DNA from: Edaphochlamys debaryana
Taxonomy: Eukaryota > Chlorophyta > Chlorophyceae > Chlamydomonadales
Direction: 5' to 3'
DNA length: 64,000 bases
NCBI GenBank assembly: GCA_016858145.1
Contig: JAEHOE010000008.1
Span: 186,001 to 250,000 of the forward strand
Below, in pieces: positions 1 to 9,296 of this stretch; the first letter of the stretch is position 1; each line of letters opens with the position of its first letter. The notes beneath the pieces were generated by a model that saw only the letters and a program-made list of their open reading frames with translations, had not been told where the DNA came from and did not search any database. Position numbers and translations under genes: made by a program.

Positions 1-139
1 AGCAAAGGGTTTTGTCGCACACGGTTTTTTTCGCCCCACCCCACTCGCTTTGCCCACTGTTTGGGGTCATGTCGTAAGCAGCGCAACTCTCAGACAGGCA
101 TCCATGCTATTGGGATGCCGTACGCGCACAAGTCCGGCC

Positions 140-3100
140 TTAGTCATCGTTGTCTGACATTTGCAAGCAGGCTAGCACCTGCTGCAAAGAGTCAATCTCC
201 CCACGAAGCGCCTCGCCCTCCCCCTCCAACCTCAGATTTATTTCTTCCAAGCGCAGCTCTCGCTGATGCTGCGCTTCCACATCTCTGGCCACGGTCCATT
301 GTTCTTCTCGAAGCGTGGCCACCTCTGACGTCAGGGCCGTCAACTCGAGGTCTCGTTGTTGGACTTGTTGTTCGAGTTGGGCAATTCGCCTGGAGTCGTG
401 GGAGGAGTCAAGGGAGGCGGCGTGAAGCATGCCTGAGAGCTCCGCACGGTCCTGGCACCACGCACGCCCCATCTGACGGCAGAAAGACATGAGCAGCCCA
501 TAGCCCACGCGCGATCCGGCCGCCATAACGTCAAGGGGGTCCACATCAGGCTCCGGCTGTCCATCCCAGAAGTCATAGGCGGGGCAGTCGATTGCCCAAA
601 GCCTGGACCTAATGCGCGCTGTCGCATCGACGGCTGGCTCCGACTGGAAGTATTCTAGCATCAGGGAGATGGGTAGGCCGGGGTGCAACGCGCTGGCTCG
701 GACCCATTCGCCCAAGGTCTGCCCACCGTCATGGGGAGCTCCGAAGGCGTAAGCCCGGGTCTCGTTGCTTAGCGCCGCCAGGAGGGCTCGGAGCGTCGTG
801 CCGACCCGGCCATCCTGGGAGCAGGTGATGGAGTTCATGTGGTAGAAATGGACGGTGTCAAATTCAGGGACGCAGAGGCGGTGCCAAATGAAGGTCTCTG
901 TGTACGTCTGAGCGCAGGCTTCGGTGGAGACGACGTGCTGCGGCCTAGGGTCGGTTGGGGGCGACGCACTGCTGGGGCCCGCATCCGCGCTCGCACTAAG
1001 GTCTTCGCCGCACCTGAACAGAGGGGGCCCGTTGGTGTTGAACAAAATAGCCCCTTTCGAACGAAAGTAGACAGGCGCTCCCGGTTCCCGTATCCAGGTG
1101 CTGGGCTCGGTTTGCTGACGCCGCAAGTGACGCGAGTGCCCCGAGTCTACCCACCTCTCGGGGCCGGTGTCGGCCTCCTGCGGGCCATCGATGGGAGGCG
1201 GAGGCATGGCAGCAACGGCGGCAGCGGCCATGGGGCTCGGCTGGTAGTCAGCCGTGAAGGGCGACGGGGCGACCAGGGTAGGCGGGCGGCGGTAGGCGGG
1301 CGGCAGCCCGGTGTGGTTGGGCAGCTCGTGAGACATGAGAGAGGCCATGCCGTCGGGGCGGGAGACCGTCTTGTTGATGGACAGGCAGTTGAAGGACGCG
1401 ACGGCCATGTACTCGTCCTGCAGCTTGTCCAGCTCCGAAGAGGCCAGGGAGTTGCACCGGTAGCCGGAGGCCATGGGGCTCGGGCCCTCAAGCACGGAGC
1501 GGGGGGACGCCGCGGGCCTGGGGGACTCGAAGGGGTCGGGAGCACCCTCCCCGACCGCGGGGCCGGGCTCGAGGCTGTCGTCCAGGGCTTGCAGGAGGCT
1601 GAGGGAGGGGAAAGAGGAGAGAGAAGCGAGCGTATCGTTGGGGTGCCCCTCGATGGAGGACGGGGGCGACGAGCCGTTCGGCCAGAAGCGGGCTACGGCG
1701 TCGTTGACGTACTCGTCGCTCTCGGGCTTGTGGCCGCCGGACGGTGCGGGAGACGGCTCCTCGGAAATCTGCATGTCGTCGCCAGGCGACTCGGACTGGG
1801 GCTGGCGGCGAGCGATGTTAAGGAGTTGCAGCGTGCGGAGGCAGCCAGGAATCTTGGACTCCCAGCCCGGGGAAGCCGTGGAACGCTGGAGGGTCCGTTC
1901 CTGGAAAGGGGTCACGGAAAGCTTCGCATTAGAGAGGTGATGCGAGGGCTTTGCATAAGAAGGAGGTTGCAGGGGCTGTCTAAGGTCAATACTGGAGAGT
2001 GGACAGCAATTATTCACCGGCGATTCAGGGGCCTCGGCGCGCTTGGGACCGGAACGCATGATCCACGGGTTGTAAGGCGCTTTCGCCGGCACGGGCTTAA
2101 GGTGCTTGCGAATGCTGACGGGCGCAGAGCTCACGGGGGCAACAGCGGACGCATGGTAGACCGGAGCCGTGGTGGTGGCCATGTTTAAGTGCCTACGCAG
2201 CCAATCTTGTTCGTCGTCTGTGAGGGGCCAAATGTCGTAGGGCGCTGTTGGGTCGTCAGCTGCGGGGTCGAACTGTAGTTCTGTGGGTGGCGCGGCTTGC
2301 GCCTGTGCCTCGCAAGGGGTAGGCTCAACCGGCTCAACCCCCATCATGGCCACATCTGCGTTAACCCTGGCAAAGGCGCTCAGGTCCCAAATCTCACCTT
2401 CTTCAGGGTCCTCCATAGACCCATACATGAGAGTGGTGAGGTCTAGCACTTGAGGGGGCTGAAGCAACCATTGTGGCCAACAGGCCTCAGCATCACACGG
2501 GTTCCAAGGGCAACTGGGTCCCAAGCCGCAGCCTGAGGCCCGCACTGCCTTGACCCATTCTTGGAAGGTGGGGAAGTGGGTCTGGGCGGCTTGCACCCAG
2601 GCTTTCCTCACAGCATCTCTGGCAGAGGCTCTAAGGTTTTTGGCCTCCGTTATCTCAAGCCAGGCCTCATGCAGCTTGGAGCGGGCGGAGTTCAGGTAGT
2701 GGCGGGCCGAGCTGTCACGCTTGGCAGCTGCGCCCAGCTGTTGCATCAGAACGCACTCTTGGTCTGGCGTCCAACGCAACTGAGGTCCCAACAACTCGAA
2801 GAGGTTGAACCGCAGCCAGTGGCGAGGGCTCGCAGGCATAGCACATCGCCTGCTGCGGTCGGGTATCGTCGCGGCTTCGGGTACCGTTGGTAACGACATT
2901 TGGGGAACTTGCCGATCCGTCATCATCATTATGCCAGGGCTGTTGTGGTTTTCGCCTAGCCGGTCTATCACATAGTGCAACTGCTCCAGCTGCGCAGGGT
3001 TGAGCGGCGGCGGTCGCTGACACATCCGTCGGTTGTCGCAACTCCAAGGTAGACCGGGCCCGAAGCCGCAACCCGCTCGTCGCAGCGCACTGTGCCATTC

Positions 3101-5305
3101 TTCGTATGGCATTAAACGATGGCCATATTCGCGCCAGGCGCGGTGCACGGCTTGAGTCCTTTGGTGTTTAAGTTGACCCACTCGGCTGAATGCTTCCAGC
3201 ATAGATTGAGCGGCGGGAGTTAACATGTTGCGCACCATGCGAGCGGTGGAGTCATGTACCAAGGCGTCCATGAGGGTGCGAGTGAGTCCCTGCCGTTCTT
3301 GGGGGTTCAGGATGCGTCCTGGATCCAAGCGCGCTAGGGCATAACCATCAAACCACCGCGTCACTTCAGGAGGAGACTCGGCACTCCCGGCCAATTGAAG
3401 CAGGTCGTACACGGCCGGCGCATTAGCTGTCATTTGTCGTTGCAGGCGCTGTGGCCGCTGGCTGGCGGCTTCGGCACGCACAGGAGGGGGGTCCCATGTC
3501 GGAAGAGGGGTAACCTGGAGGGGCGGAACGACTCCGGCTTCGGGAGTGGGGTTTGTGGCGGCCCCTCTGTCATCTTCCGGCGTAAGGGCGGCCGTCACAT
3601 GGTTGTTGGGTGTAGACAAGGGTGACGTTACAGGAATAGTGGGCAGGTCAGGTAAAAGGTGCACGGGCCAAGATTGGCCCCCTGGCCTGCTGTGGTCGAC
3701 CGTCATCGTATCTGTAGCTGGGGAGGCTTCGGCCAGAGTTAGCTCTAGCTCGGGTTGGGGTCGAGGCTTGTCGTGGGTTAACGCGGAGCGTGCGGTGGTA
3801 AGGCAGCGCCAAGAGCGGAGCAAAGGGTGCTTCGGCGCCTTGCGTGCCCATGCTGGGGTTAACACCACCTCGTCTTCCTTGGTCATGCAGTTCTCGGAGA
3901 GGGTCCGGGCTGGCAGGCAAGGAGACAAGGGAGCCTGGCTGGGCGCAGGTTTCAGGGGTGCAGCCGGCACGGAGAAAGGAGCACCCGGCCGTTGATCAGA
4001 TGGCAAGGGGGCCCAAACTTCAGTGGTGGCATTGGGTCGCCTTGAAAACACACGCTTCCAGCCAAACTTGGGCGGCGGCGAGGTTACAACCGCGTCCACC
4101 ATGTAGCTTTCAAGGGAGGAGTTCTCAGAGGCTAGCTCCCATGCCAGTACAGGGGCTACGGCAGTGCTCATGAAGTCGATTGGCAGGGTGGACCGTTGGC
4201 CTTGGTCGTTGGTATACTCGAGCACCTGCCTTTTGTAGGATATGTCCGCTTGTACGGCATCCAGCCAGTCGGATCCCAGTAACAGCTCGTATCCCAGGGA
4301 GTTGGACACGTAAGCACTGATAGGGAAACGCATGTCCCCTGTGCTGGTGTAGAGCACTCGCACTCGCCCTCCGGCTGGAGTGCGGGAGCCATCCGCATTG
4401 CTAAATGCCATGTCCGTGGGCTCTACATCGTCCATGCGACGCAGCTTGCGTATGGCTGGCGTAGCCACCATGCTCACGCTAGCACCGCTATCAATAACAG
4501 CGGCTAGGGGCAACCATGAGCCGTCGGCGTCGAGTACCCTTATTTGGGCTCGGCACACCTTGTACTGTCGGCCTTCGGGATCCTGCCCCGAAACGGCCAA
4601 GGTAGAGGAGGTAAGCGCATTTGAGGGTATTGCTGCGGCAGCGCTGCTCCACAGGGCCTCAAGCCAGTCCTCAGTGGGCTGGGGAGTGTCGCCCTGAACA
4701 AGGGATACCGTGGGGCCATTGGGTGCTTGCGAGGCCTTGCGCATGAGGGATTGCAGCTGGGCGCACACCCGGCTGTAAACATTAATAATACTTAGGTTGG
4801 CCAGGGTGCCCAAGGGTACGGCATGTCGTACTATTTTGTTAACAATATCTGCGGCTAGTTGCCGCTCCGTCTCGAAGGGGTCGGAATTGGGAACGGGGTC
4901 CGTGCGACCAAGGGACTCACCAGGCTGGCGAGTCTTCCAGGGTCGGTCGTTTGGGCGGCCTGGGCTGGTGCCGGTGCGATTGGGGCTGAACCCAGGGCGG
5001 CCTTGACCTGTCTCTCGGCGTTGCCAGTCGCCCTGACGGTCGCGTGGCCCAGGAGAGGGTGAGCGAGGGCGGTTGTCACGCCAATCGCGGGCGTCACCGT
5101 ACGCTCCCGGCCGGCCGGGCGCTGAAGAAGACCGGGGCGGCTGTGTGACCTTGGCACCGGTAGGACCCGCGGGCGCACTAGGGGTTCGGGTAAGGGGGTT
5201 GGCTTGGGTACCCGACCTAGCTAGAGGGCCCTCCACCCGCGCCCGAAGGGGCCTTGTCTGATGGTGTGGTCGCGGCGCCTGAGGGGCGTGCCGGGGACTG
5301 ACCAC
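140..5305 (-). CDS. Retroelement protease ORF with a long unassigned C-terminal extension
   Basis: This 1,721-codon ORF overlaps the end of gag by 89 nt in another frame (+1 relative to gag), so it is probably made as a gag fusion by frameshifting. Residues 1-200 are Pro/Arg-rich. A retropepsin-like domain follows: DSGAS near residue 272 and LLLGSDWL near residue 340 are the active-site and flap-end signatures. The remaining 1,300 or so residues match nothing I recognise. They contain two similar modules (about residues 718-767 and 898-950), each with an AVxxAW start, a Trp-rich middle, GCG(F/L)GP and a Cys pair. The last 95 residues look like a coiled coil. There is no RT signature, which is odd for an ORF of this size directly after a protease. 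The first codon used here may not be the true start because a frameshift entry is more likely. Confidence 0.75.
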   Translation of the reverse strand: MVSPRHAPQAPRPHHQTRPLRARVEGPLARSGTQANPLTRTPSAPAGPTGAKVTQPPRSSSAPGRPGAYGDARDWRDNRPRSPSPGPRDRQGDWQRRETGQGRPGFSPNRTGTSPGRPNDRPWKTRQPGESLGRTDPVPNSDPFETERQLAADIVNKIVRHAVPLGTLANLSIINVYSRVCAQLQSLMRKASQAPNGPTVSLVQGDTPQPTEDWLEALWSSAAAAIPSNALTSSTLAVSGQDPEGRQYKVCRAQIRVLDADGSWLPLAAVIDSGASVSMVATPAIRKLRRMDDVEPTDMAFSNADGSRTPAGGRVRVLYTSTGDMRFPISAYVSNSLGYELLLGSDWLDAVQADISYKRQVLEYTNDQGQRSTLPIDFMSTAVAPVLAWELASENSSLESYMVDAVVTSPPPKFGWKRVFSRRPNATTEVWAPLPSDQRPGAPFSVPAAPLKPAPSQAPLSPCLPARTLSENCMTKEDEVVLTPAWARKAPKHPLLRSWRCLTTARSALTHDKPRPQPELELTLAEASPATDTMTVDHSRPGGQSWPVHLLPDLPTIPVTSPLSTPNNHVTAALTPEDDRGAATNPTPEAGVVPPLQVTPLPTWDPPPVRAEAASQRPQRLQRQMTANAPAVYDLLQLAGSAESPPEVTRWFDGYALARLDPGRILNPQERQGLTRTLMDALVHDSTARMVRNMLTPAAQSMLEAFSRVGQLKHQRTQAVHRAWREYGHRLMPYEEWHSALRRAGCGFGPGLPWSCDNRRMCQRPPPLNPAQLEQLHYVIDRLGENHNSPGIMMMTDRQVPQMSLPTVPEAATIPDRSRRCAMPASPRHWLRFNLFELLGPQLRWTPDQECVLMQQLGAAAKRDSSARHYLNSARSKLHEAWLEITEAKNLRASARDAVRKAWVQAAQTHFPTFQEWVKAVRASGCGLGPSCPWNPCDAEACWPQWLLQPPQVLDLTTLMYGSMEDPEEGEIWDLSAFARVNADVAMMGVEPVEPTPCEAQAQAAPPTELQFDPAADDPTAPYDIWPLTDDEQDWLRRHLNMATTTAPVYHASAVAPVSSAPVSIRKHLKPVPAKAPYNPWIMRSGPKRAEAPESPVNNCCPLSSIDLRQPLQPPSYAKPSHHLSNAKLSVTPFQERTLQRSTASPGWESKIPGCLRTLQLLNIARRQPQSESPGDDMQISEEPSPAPSGGHKPESDEYVNDAVARFWPNGSSPPSSIEGHPNDTLASLSSFPSLSLLQALDDSLEPGPAVGEGAPDPFESPRPAASPRSVLEGPSPMASGYRCNSLASSELDKLQDEYMAVASFNCLSINKTVSRPDGMASLMSHELPNHTGLPPAYRRPPTLVAPSPFTADYQPSPMAAAAVAAMPPPPIDGPQEADTGPERWVDSGHSRHLRRQQTEPSTWIREPGAPVYFRSKGAILFNTNGPPLFRCGEDLSASADAGPSSASPPTDPRPQHVVSTEACAQTYTETFIWHRLCVPEFDTVHFYHMNSITCSQDGRVGTTLRALLAALSNETRAYAFGAPHDGGQTLGEWVRASALHPGLPISLMLEYFQSEPAVDATARIRSRLWAIDCPAYDFWDGQPEPDVDPLDVMAAGSRVGYGLLMSFCRQMGRAWCQDRAELSGMLHAASLDSSHDSRRIAQLEQQVQQRDLELTALTSEVATLREEQWTVARDVEAQHQRELRLEEINLRLEGEGEALRGEIDSLQQVLACLQMSDNDD

Positions 5306-6479
5306 CCACCACTACTTGCTCGGGAGAGAAGGCCACCCGCTTCCGAGGCAAGTTGGTGTTATCAAATTCGCCGACCCTCTTGATATACACCTCTGGGTCT
5401 TGCGGGTGATACGTGTGGTACACTTCACGGGGCGTGCGTGCCGGGGAAGGTTGACAGGGTGACAGGGGCTCAGTCTGGATCAAGTAGACCGAGTTGCCAG
5501 ACCTGCGGGGAGGAGGAGGAGGGTATTTACGGTAGGGTTGGTTACGAGGTGTGGCCTGGCGAGCCTGAGTGCGGGGATTATTCTGTTGGATATCGTAAAC
5601 CGCTAGAGTTAGGTTCTGCAACTGGCGTGTGACATTGGCCAGCTGCCTATTCTCGCTCTGCCTTTCTTGCGCCGCCTGGGAAGAGCGCTGAGGGCCATTC
5701 CCAAACCTACGGTCATTACCCCGACCGTTGTTCCTATCTCTGTCCCGATTTGGCCACCTAGCCCTAGCATCCCGTTGCTGCGGTGCAGGGGTATCGAAAC
5801 GCGGCTGCCGCGAGGGGGCCGCATCATAGTGAGACCGTTCCCGACCCCTATCCCTGTCTTGGTCAGGCTCGAACCGTACTGCTCTTGGTGTGGAAGTGAC
5901 AACCTGCGGGGCGGGGGTAGGGCGAGGGGAACGAGGCTCGCGCACATCGCTAGTCGCGGGGTCGGTATCGGTTCTAGGGTATTTGGCACTCTCGGCCGCG
6001 TAACTAGCGCTGTCGATTGCCTGGTCTAAGTCGCGCGGCCTAAAGAGGTACATTGTGTCTGATATCTCAGGGTGCAGGCCTCGAATGAAATTGTGCATGT
6101 GCGACAAGTCGCGCACGCCGTCTAGACCTAATTGCGTGAGGAGACCTCTAAAACGATCGGCATAATCGCGAACTGATTCGCGTTTTCCTTGCTTGCAGTT
6201 TGCAAGGCGGAAATACAAGACTTCGTCGCGTACTGCATAACGCTCGGTTAGCGCGGCGCGAAAGTCTGCCCAATTGGTGAGGCGTTGGGGAACGCACTTT
6301 GCCCATGCTGAAGCATCGGGGCCTAGGCGGCAGCGAGCGGCTGTGAGCCTGTCTTGCTCGTTCCACCGAAACGCCTCGCCGTGGCACTCAACCTGGTCTA
6401 GCCAGTCGGCGGCAGACACTACCTTGGGGTCGAATGCTGCCAAGGAGTTGAGGGCTGAGGGGGTGAGGCTTGCTGCCAT
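5217..6479 (-). CDS. Retrotransposon Gag (element 1)
   Basis: This 420-aa ORF starts at an ATG and has the make-up of a Ty3/gypsy Gag. The N-terminal 170 residues are alpha-helical and contain the retrotrans_gag-like run from WLDQVECHGEAFRW through YADRFRGLL to FIRGLHPEI. An Arg/Asp-rich, Gln-rich basic region follows (about residues 195-330), and the tail is Pro-rich. I see no CCHC zinc knuckle, so RNA binding probably relies on the basic region. The ORF ends inside the next ORF, with an 89-nt overlap in a +1 frame. Gag would form the virus-like particle in the cytoplasm and package the element RNA. Confidence 0.85.
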   Translation of the reverse strand: MAASLTPSALNSLAAFDPKVVSAADWLDQVECHGEAFRWNEQDRLTAARCRLGPDASAWAKCVPQRLTNWADFRAALTERYAVRDEVLYFRLANCKQGKRESVRDYADRFRGLLTQLGLDGVRDLSHMHNFIRGLHPEISDTMYLFRPRDLDQAIDSASYAAESAKYPRTDTDPATSDVREPRSPRPTPAPQVVTSTPRAVRFEPDQDRDRGRERSHYDAAPSRQPRFDTPAPQQRDARARWPNRDRDRNNGRGNDRRFGNGPQRSSQAAQERQSENRQLANVTRQLQNLTLAVYDIQQNNPRTQARQATPRNQPYRKYPPPPPRRSGNSVYLIQTEPLSPCQPSPARTPREVYHTYHPQDPEVYIKRVGEFDNTNLPRKRVAFSPEQVVVGGQSPARPSGAATTPSDKAPSGAGGGPSS

Positions 6480-6663
6480 ATTTAGCAGTGGCTAGTTGGT
6501 TAGTGCTGGGCTTGGAAGGGAAATAACCTGGGGAGAAGGGAGAGGGGAAAGCACGAGGGGTTGTGAGCGAAACCCTCGAGTACCCCTAGTGGTTCTGGCG
6601 CGCGTGAGCTGGCTCCGCTGCAGTCGGAGCTTCTCACAAGGGCAGGAAACACTGAGACTAGCT

Positions 6664-6681
6664 AACCAGGTCCCGCTACCA
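6664..6681 (-). promoter_or_regulatory. Probable primer-binding site (initiator tRNA-Met-like)
   Basis: On the plus strand the bases here read aaccaggtcccgctacca and end in CCA like a mature tRNA; on the element strand this is TGGTAGCGGG followed by ACCTGGTT. That is the layout of a PBS, and the CTACCA end resembles eukaryotic initiator tRNA-Met. It sits about 185 nt upstream of gag, where a PBS is expected. Assignment to a particular tRNA was made by eye. Confidence 0.55.
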
Positions 6682-6689
6682 CAAGCGGA

Positions 6690-8126
6690 GCTTCACACCA
6701 CACGCGTAACTACCAAAATTCCACACTACAATTTTTTTGCGCGCGCTGTCGCTTGCTGTGATCCTAAGCTACGGGTGATGTGAGACTCGCGCCCTTGGAC
6801 CGTTAGCTGAGCCTCTAAAGTGCACAGGTGCTATGTAAGGGGACACAACACGCTGCTTGTCCTGCAGTGCTAAACACGAAGGCAGACGAAGAGGGGGGCT
6901 TCGCACTGGCCTTGGATGTGTGGGGTATGAGCGGAAGCGTTGGGATTACGCGCAGACCTGGGCAAAGGCCTGCAGGGGCACTCAAACAGGTAGTGAAGGG
7001 CTGACTGACCTGCGGGCCAAGGAAGGGGGCAAGCAAGGATACACGGAAAGACCTTGCTACCTTTAAACCTTAACGCAAGGGCCGGGCCTCGCTGGCGCTC
7101 GGCTCCTTGGGGCTGTGTTGGATTGCTTCTAGGGGCCGGACCTATGTGGGTCGGGCTGTGTCTGGCTCTAGCCGAGTACCGAGTGTGGCTGAGCTGTGGG
7201 AAGCCGGTGAGTGGCTGCCTTAAAGGGGGCAGACACGGGATACTTGGACAGGGCCTGGCTGGCTGACTGTCTGTGTCTTGCTGGGCACAACTGCGTGCAC
7301 GGGTAGCTAAGCAGGAACTGTGCTGGGCTACTAAGAGTAAGAGGTCACGGGCCGGATCGGAGGCTGAACTCACACGAACCGGGGAACCTAAAGGATGCGC
7401 TAATGCTGCCCTATGCGGAGGCCCGAGCCGGGGGTCTTAACCGCCGCTTCGGCTGGGAAGGCCGCTATAAGCCTGGGGGCAGGGGCGAGGCCGAACTCGC
7501 GCTGACCTGCAAGGGTTAAGGGGCGGGGCCGGGAAGGCAGCCGCTGGTGCCGAAGCCTTGGGCACCTTAAACTCGGACCCTGCTTGAGAGGGGTCCTTGG
7601 ACAGGGGGGCTTGGACCCTGCTTGAAAGGGGTTCTTGAACAGGGGGGCTTGGACCCTGCTTGAAAGGGGTTCTTGTACAGGGGGGCTTGGACAGGGGAGC
7701 GACCACCTGCAAGCACGAGAGGGCGTAACCGGGGCCTGGGGTTAGCCTAAGCTTCTGCGCTAACGGGGAGACAGGTAGGCTGGCCTACACCTGTGACCCT
7801 ACTGTGCCTTTGTGTGGAGAAGAGTGTGTAAGGGTGTGTGTTGTGGTGGGAGAGGAGAGTGGTGGATGGGGGAGAAGGGGGGAGCGTGTGGGTATGGCTG
7901 GGGCTGAGGTGAGCTGAGGGGAGCTGGGGGGAAGCGGGGAAAGAGGGGTGTGTTTTGGTTACAAGGGCACGGTCGGAAGCTGGGGGTGATCAGTCCTTTG
8001 CTTCACCGCTAAGAGCAGAGCTGGATTAGCTTTATAGGAGAGTGCTTAGGGAGCCTGGGTTTGGATTCTTGGGTTGCTTGGGGGTTTGAGTGTGAACTTG
8101 TTATATCGACTATGCGCCGAGGGCGG
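6690..8126 (-). repeat. Presumed 5' LTR / leader of element 1 (R-U5 part)
   Basis: This stretch lies between the promoter and the primer-binding site on the minus strand and has no convincing coding content. It is GC-rich and contains the 38-bp tandem repeat described separately. It is called LTR by position only, because the partner LTR is outside the window. Confidence 0.5.
7575..7688. repeat. 38-bp tandem repeat, three copies
   Basis: Three units begin at 7575, 7613 and 7651, each starting ggaccctgcttga and ending ggggggctt, followed by a partial fourth. The units differ at a few positions. The array lies in the leader or LTR of element 1. Confidence 0.9.
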
Positions 8127-8135
8127 CCTTTTATA
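8127..8135 (-). promoter_or_regulatory. TATA box of the element 1 LTR promoter
   Basis: The minus strand reads TATAAAAGG, preceded by GGGG, a near-perfect TATA box. Transcription would start about 30 nt downstream (around 8.10 kb) and run toward gag, matching the orientation of element 1. Confidence 0.6.
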
Positions 8136-8140
8136 CCCCT

Positions 8141-9296
8141 CCCGAGGCCGCGATCGGGGTGCCGTACTGCTCCGTTGAGATCCCGGGCCGGCGGGGACTG
8201 GACGGACCACCGCTCAAACGCCAGTCTATGTGAATCTGGCGCCGCAGGGTCCCCCAGGGTGCGAAGGAGTATCGCGTGGCGCAAGCCGGAGGGCGTGGCG
8301 GGGTCTGGTGCTCCCAGGCGCCGCCCCCGCCCTTCGCTGGGCGCTTTCTCCACATAGGGGCACGCTGGCGCCGCGCTGTTTGCTGCTCTGAACGCCTGTC
8401 GCATAACGTGAATGCACGGGGGTGGCGGGCTGACACTCGGGGCTTGGGAGCCCCCGTTCGCCCACGCACCCGGCCTACCTCGGCCGCGCTAAACATCCCT
8501 AACGCACCAATTACGCACAGCCTCTATCACATAGCACCCAGCGGCCAGGGTATGGCGCCTCGCCTACGGCAGGGATGGTTCACAAACGCACCGGGCTCTA
8601 CCTCATCCTAGCTCAACTCCGCTTTCCTAAACGTTCATCCTGCACAACTATGCAATACTAAACAAGCTGAAAGAGTTGTCGTGGCGGTACTATCGTCCCG
8701 CCCGCCGTGCTTGCCACTCCTCTGATGAATGCTTTGCTGGCCTGCCCCGCTTCGATTGATGAGTGCGGTAGCTGGGTTCAAGCAATGTGGGGAAAGGGAG
8801 ATCGGCAGGGCTGGAGACACTTGCGCCATTCGTCGCACTTGCCAGAAGCCTCGCGCCGGAGGCGCTCGGCCCTCAATCAGCTTGGCTCCAAGTCTTGTCG
8901 CCTTGCCCTTACATTTCGGGATGAGCCCTGGCCTTCTCGGCCCGAGGGCGATGGCGCCTGTCGCAGCCGGCCTCAGCGCTTGCTCCGTCGCGCACCAGCT
9001 TCGTCACAAAACAACCAACAAGTCTAGGCGCTCATCTGCCAGCTAGGCCCCTCCTGACCGCAAGGGGGAGCCTGCGGCGTCCCGGCACGCACCCGCCGGG
9101 ACCTTCCTCCGTCCCCACGCAAACAGGTGAAGACGTAGGTGGGCCCCACACAGGTCATGCGCAATGAAGGGGTTTGAACCAACTAGTAAATATCAAGCGG
9201 CGGCTTACAAGGGCCCTCGTTGAAGCTGACACGCCTTTGTCCCGGGAACAAGAACCCGGTCCGCACAACCCTCCTCACGCCCTCACTCCCGTCCGG
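8141..9296. other. Junction between element 1 and gene array; no gene recognised
   Basis: This interval should hold the U3 end of element 1 and the boundary with the gene array. Open frames here are short and overlap on both strands. I find no counterpart of exons 1-8 of the array genes, which suggests that the 5' half of gene A was lost here, possibly with the retroelement insertion. Confidence 0.5.

Larger units (their letters stand above)
1..8140 (-). mobile_element. LTR retrotransposon, 5' part only (element 1)
   Basis: Read on the minus strand, this segment contains in order a TATA-type promoter, a long leader or LTR, a tRNA-like primer-binding site, a gag ORF and an aspartic-protease ORF, which is the order expected for an LTR retrotransposon. 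No reverse transcriptase or integrase is visible, and the second LTR is absent, so pol and the 3' LTR must lie left of base 1 or be missing. The outer edge of the 5' LTR cannot be fixed without its twin; it lies somewhere right of the promoter at about 8.13 kb and left of gene A at about 9.3 kb. Confidence 0.8.

Noticed and set aside
839..2188. 449-codon plus-strand frame inside element 1
   Set aside because: It lies opposite the 1,721-codon protease ORF, is Gly/Arg-rich and has no recognisable domain, so it is best taken as a shadow.
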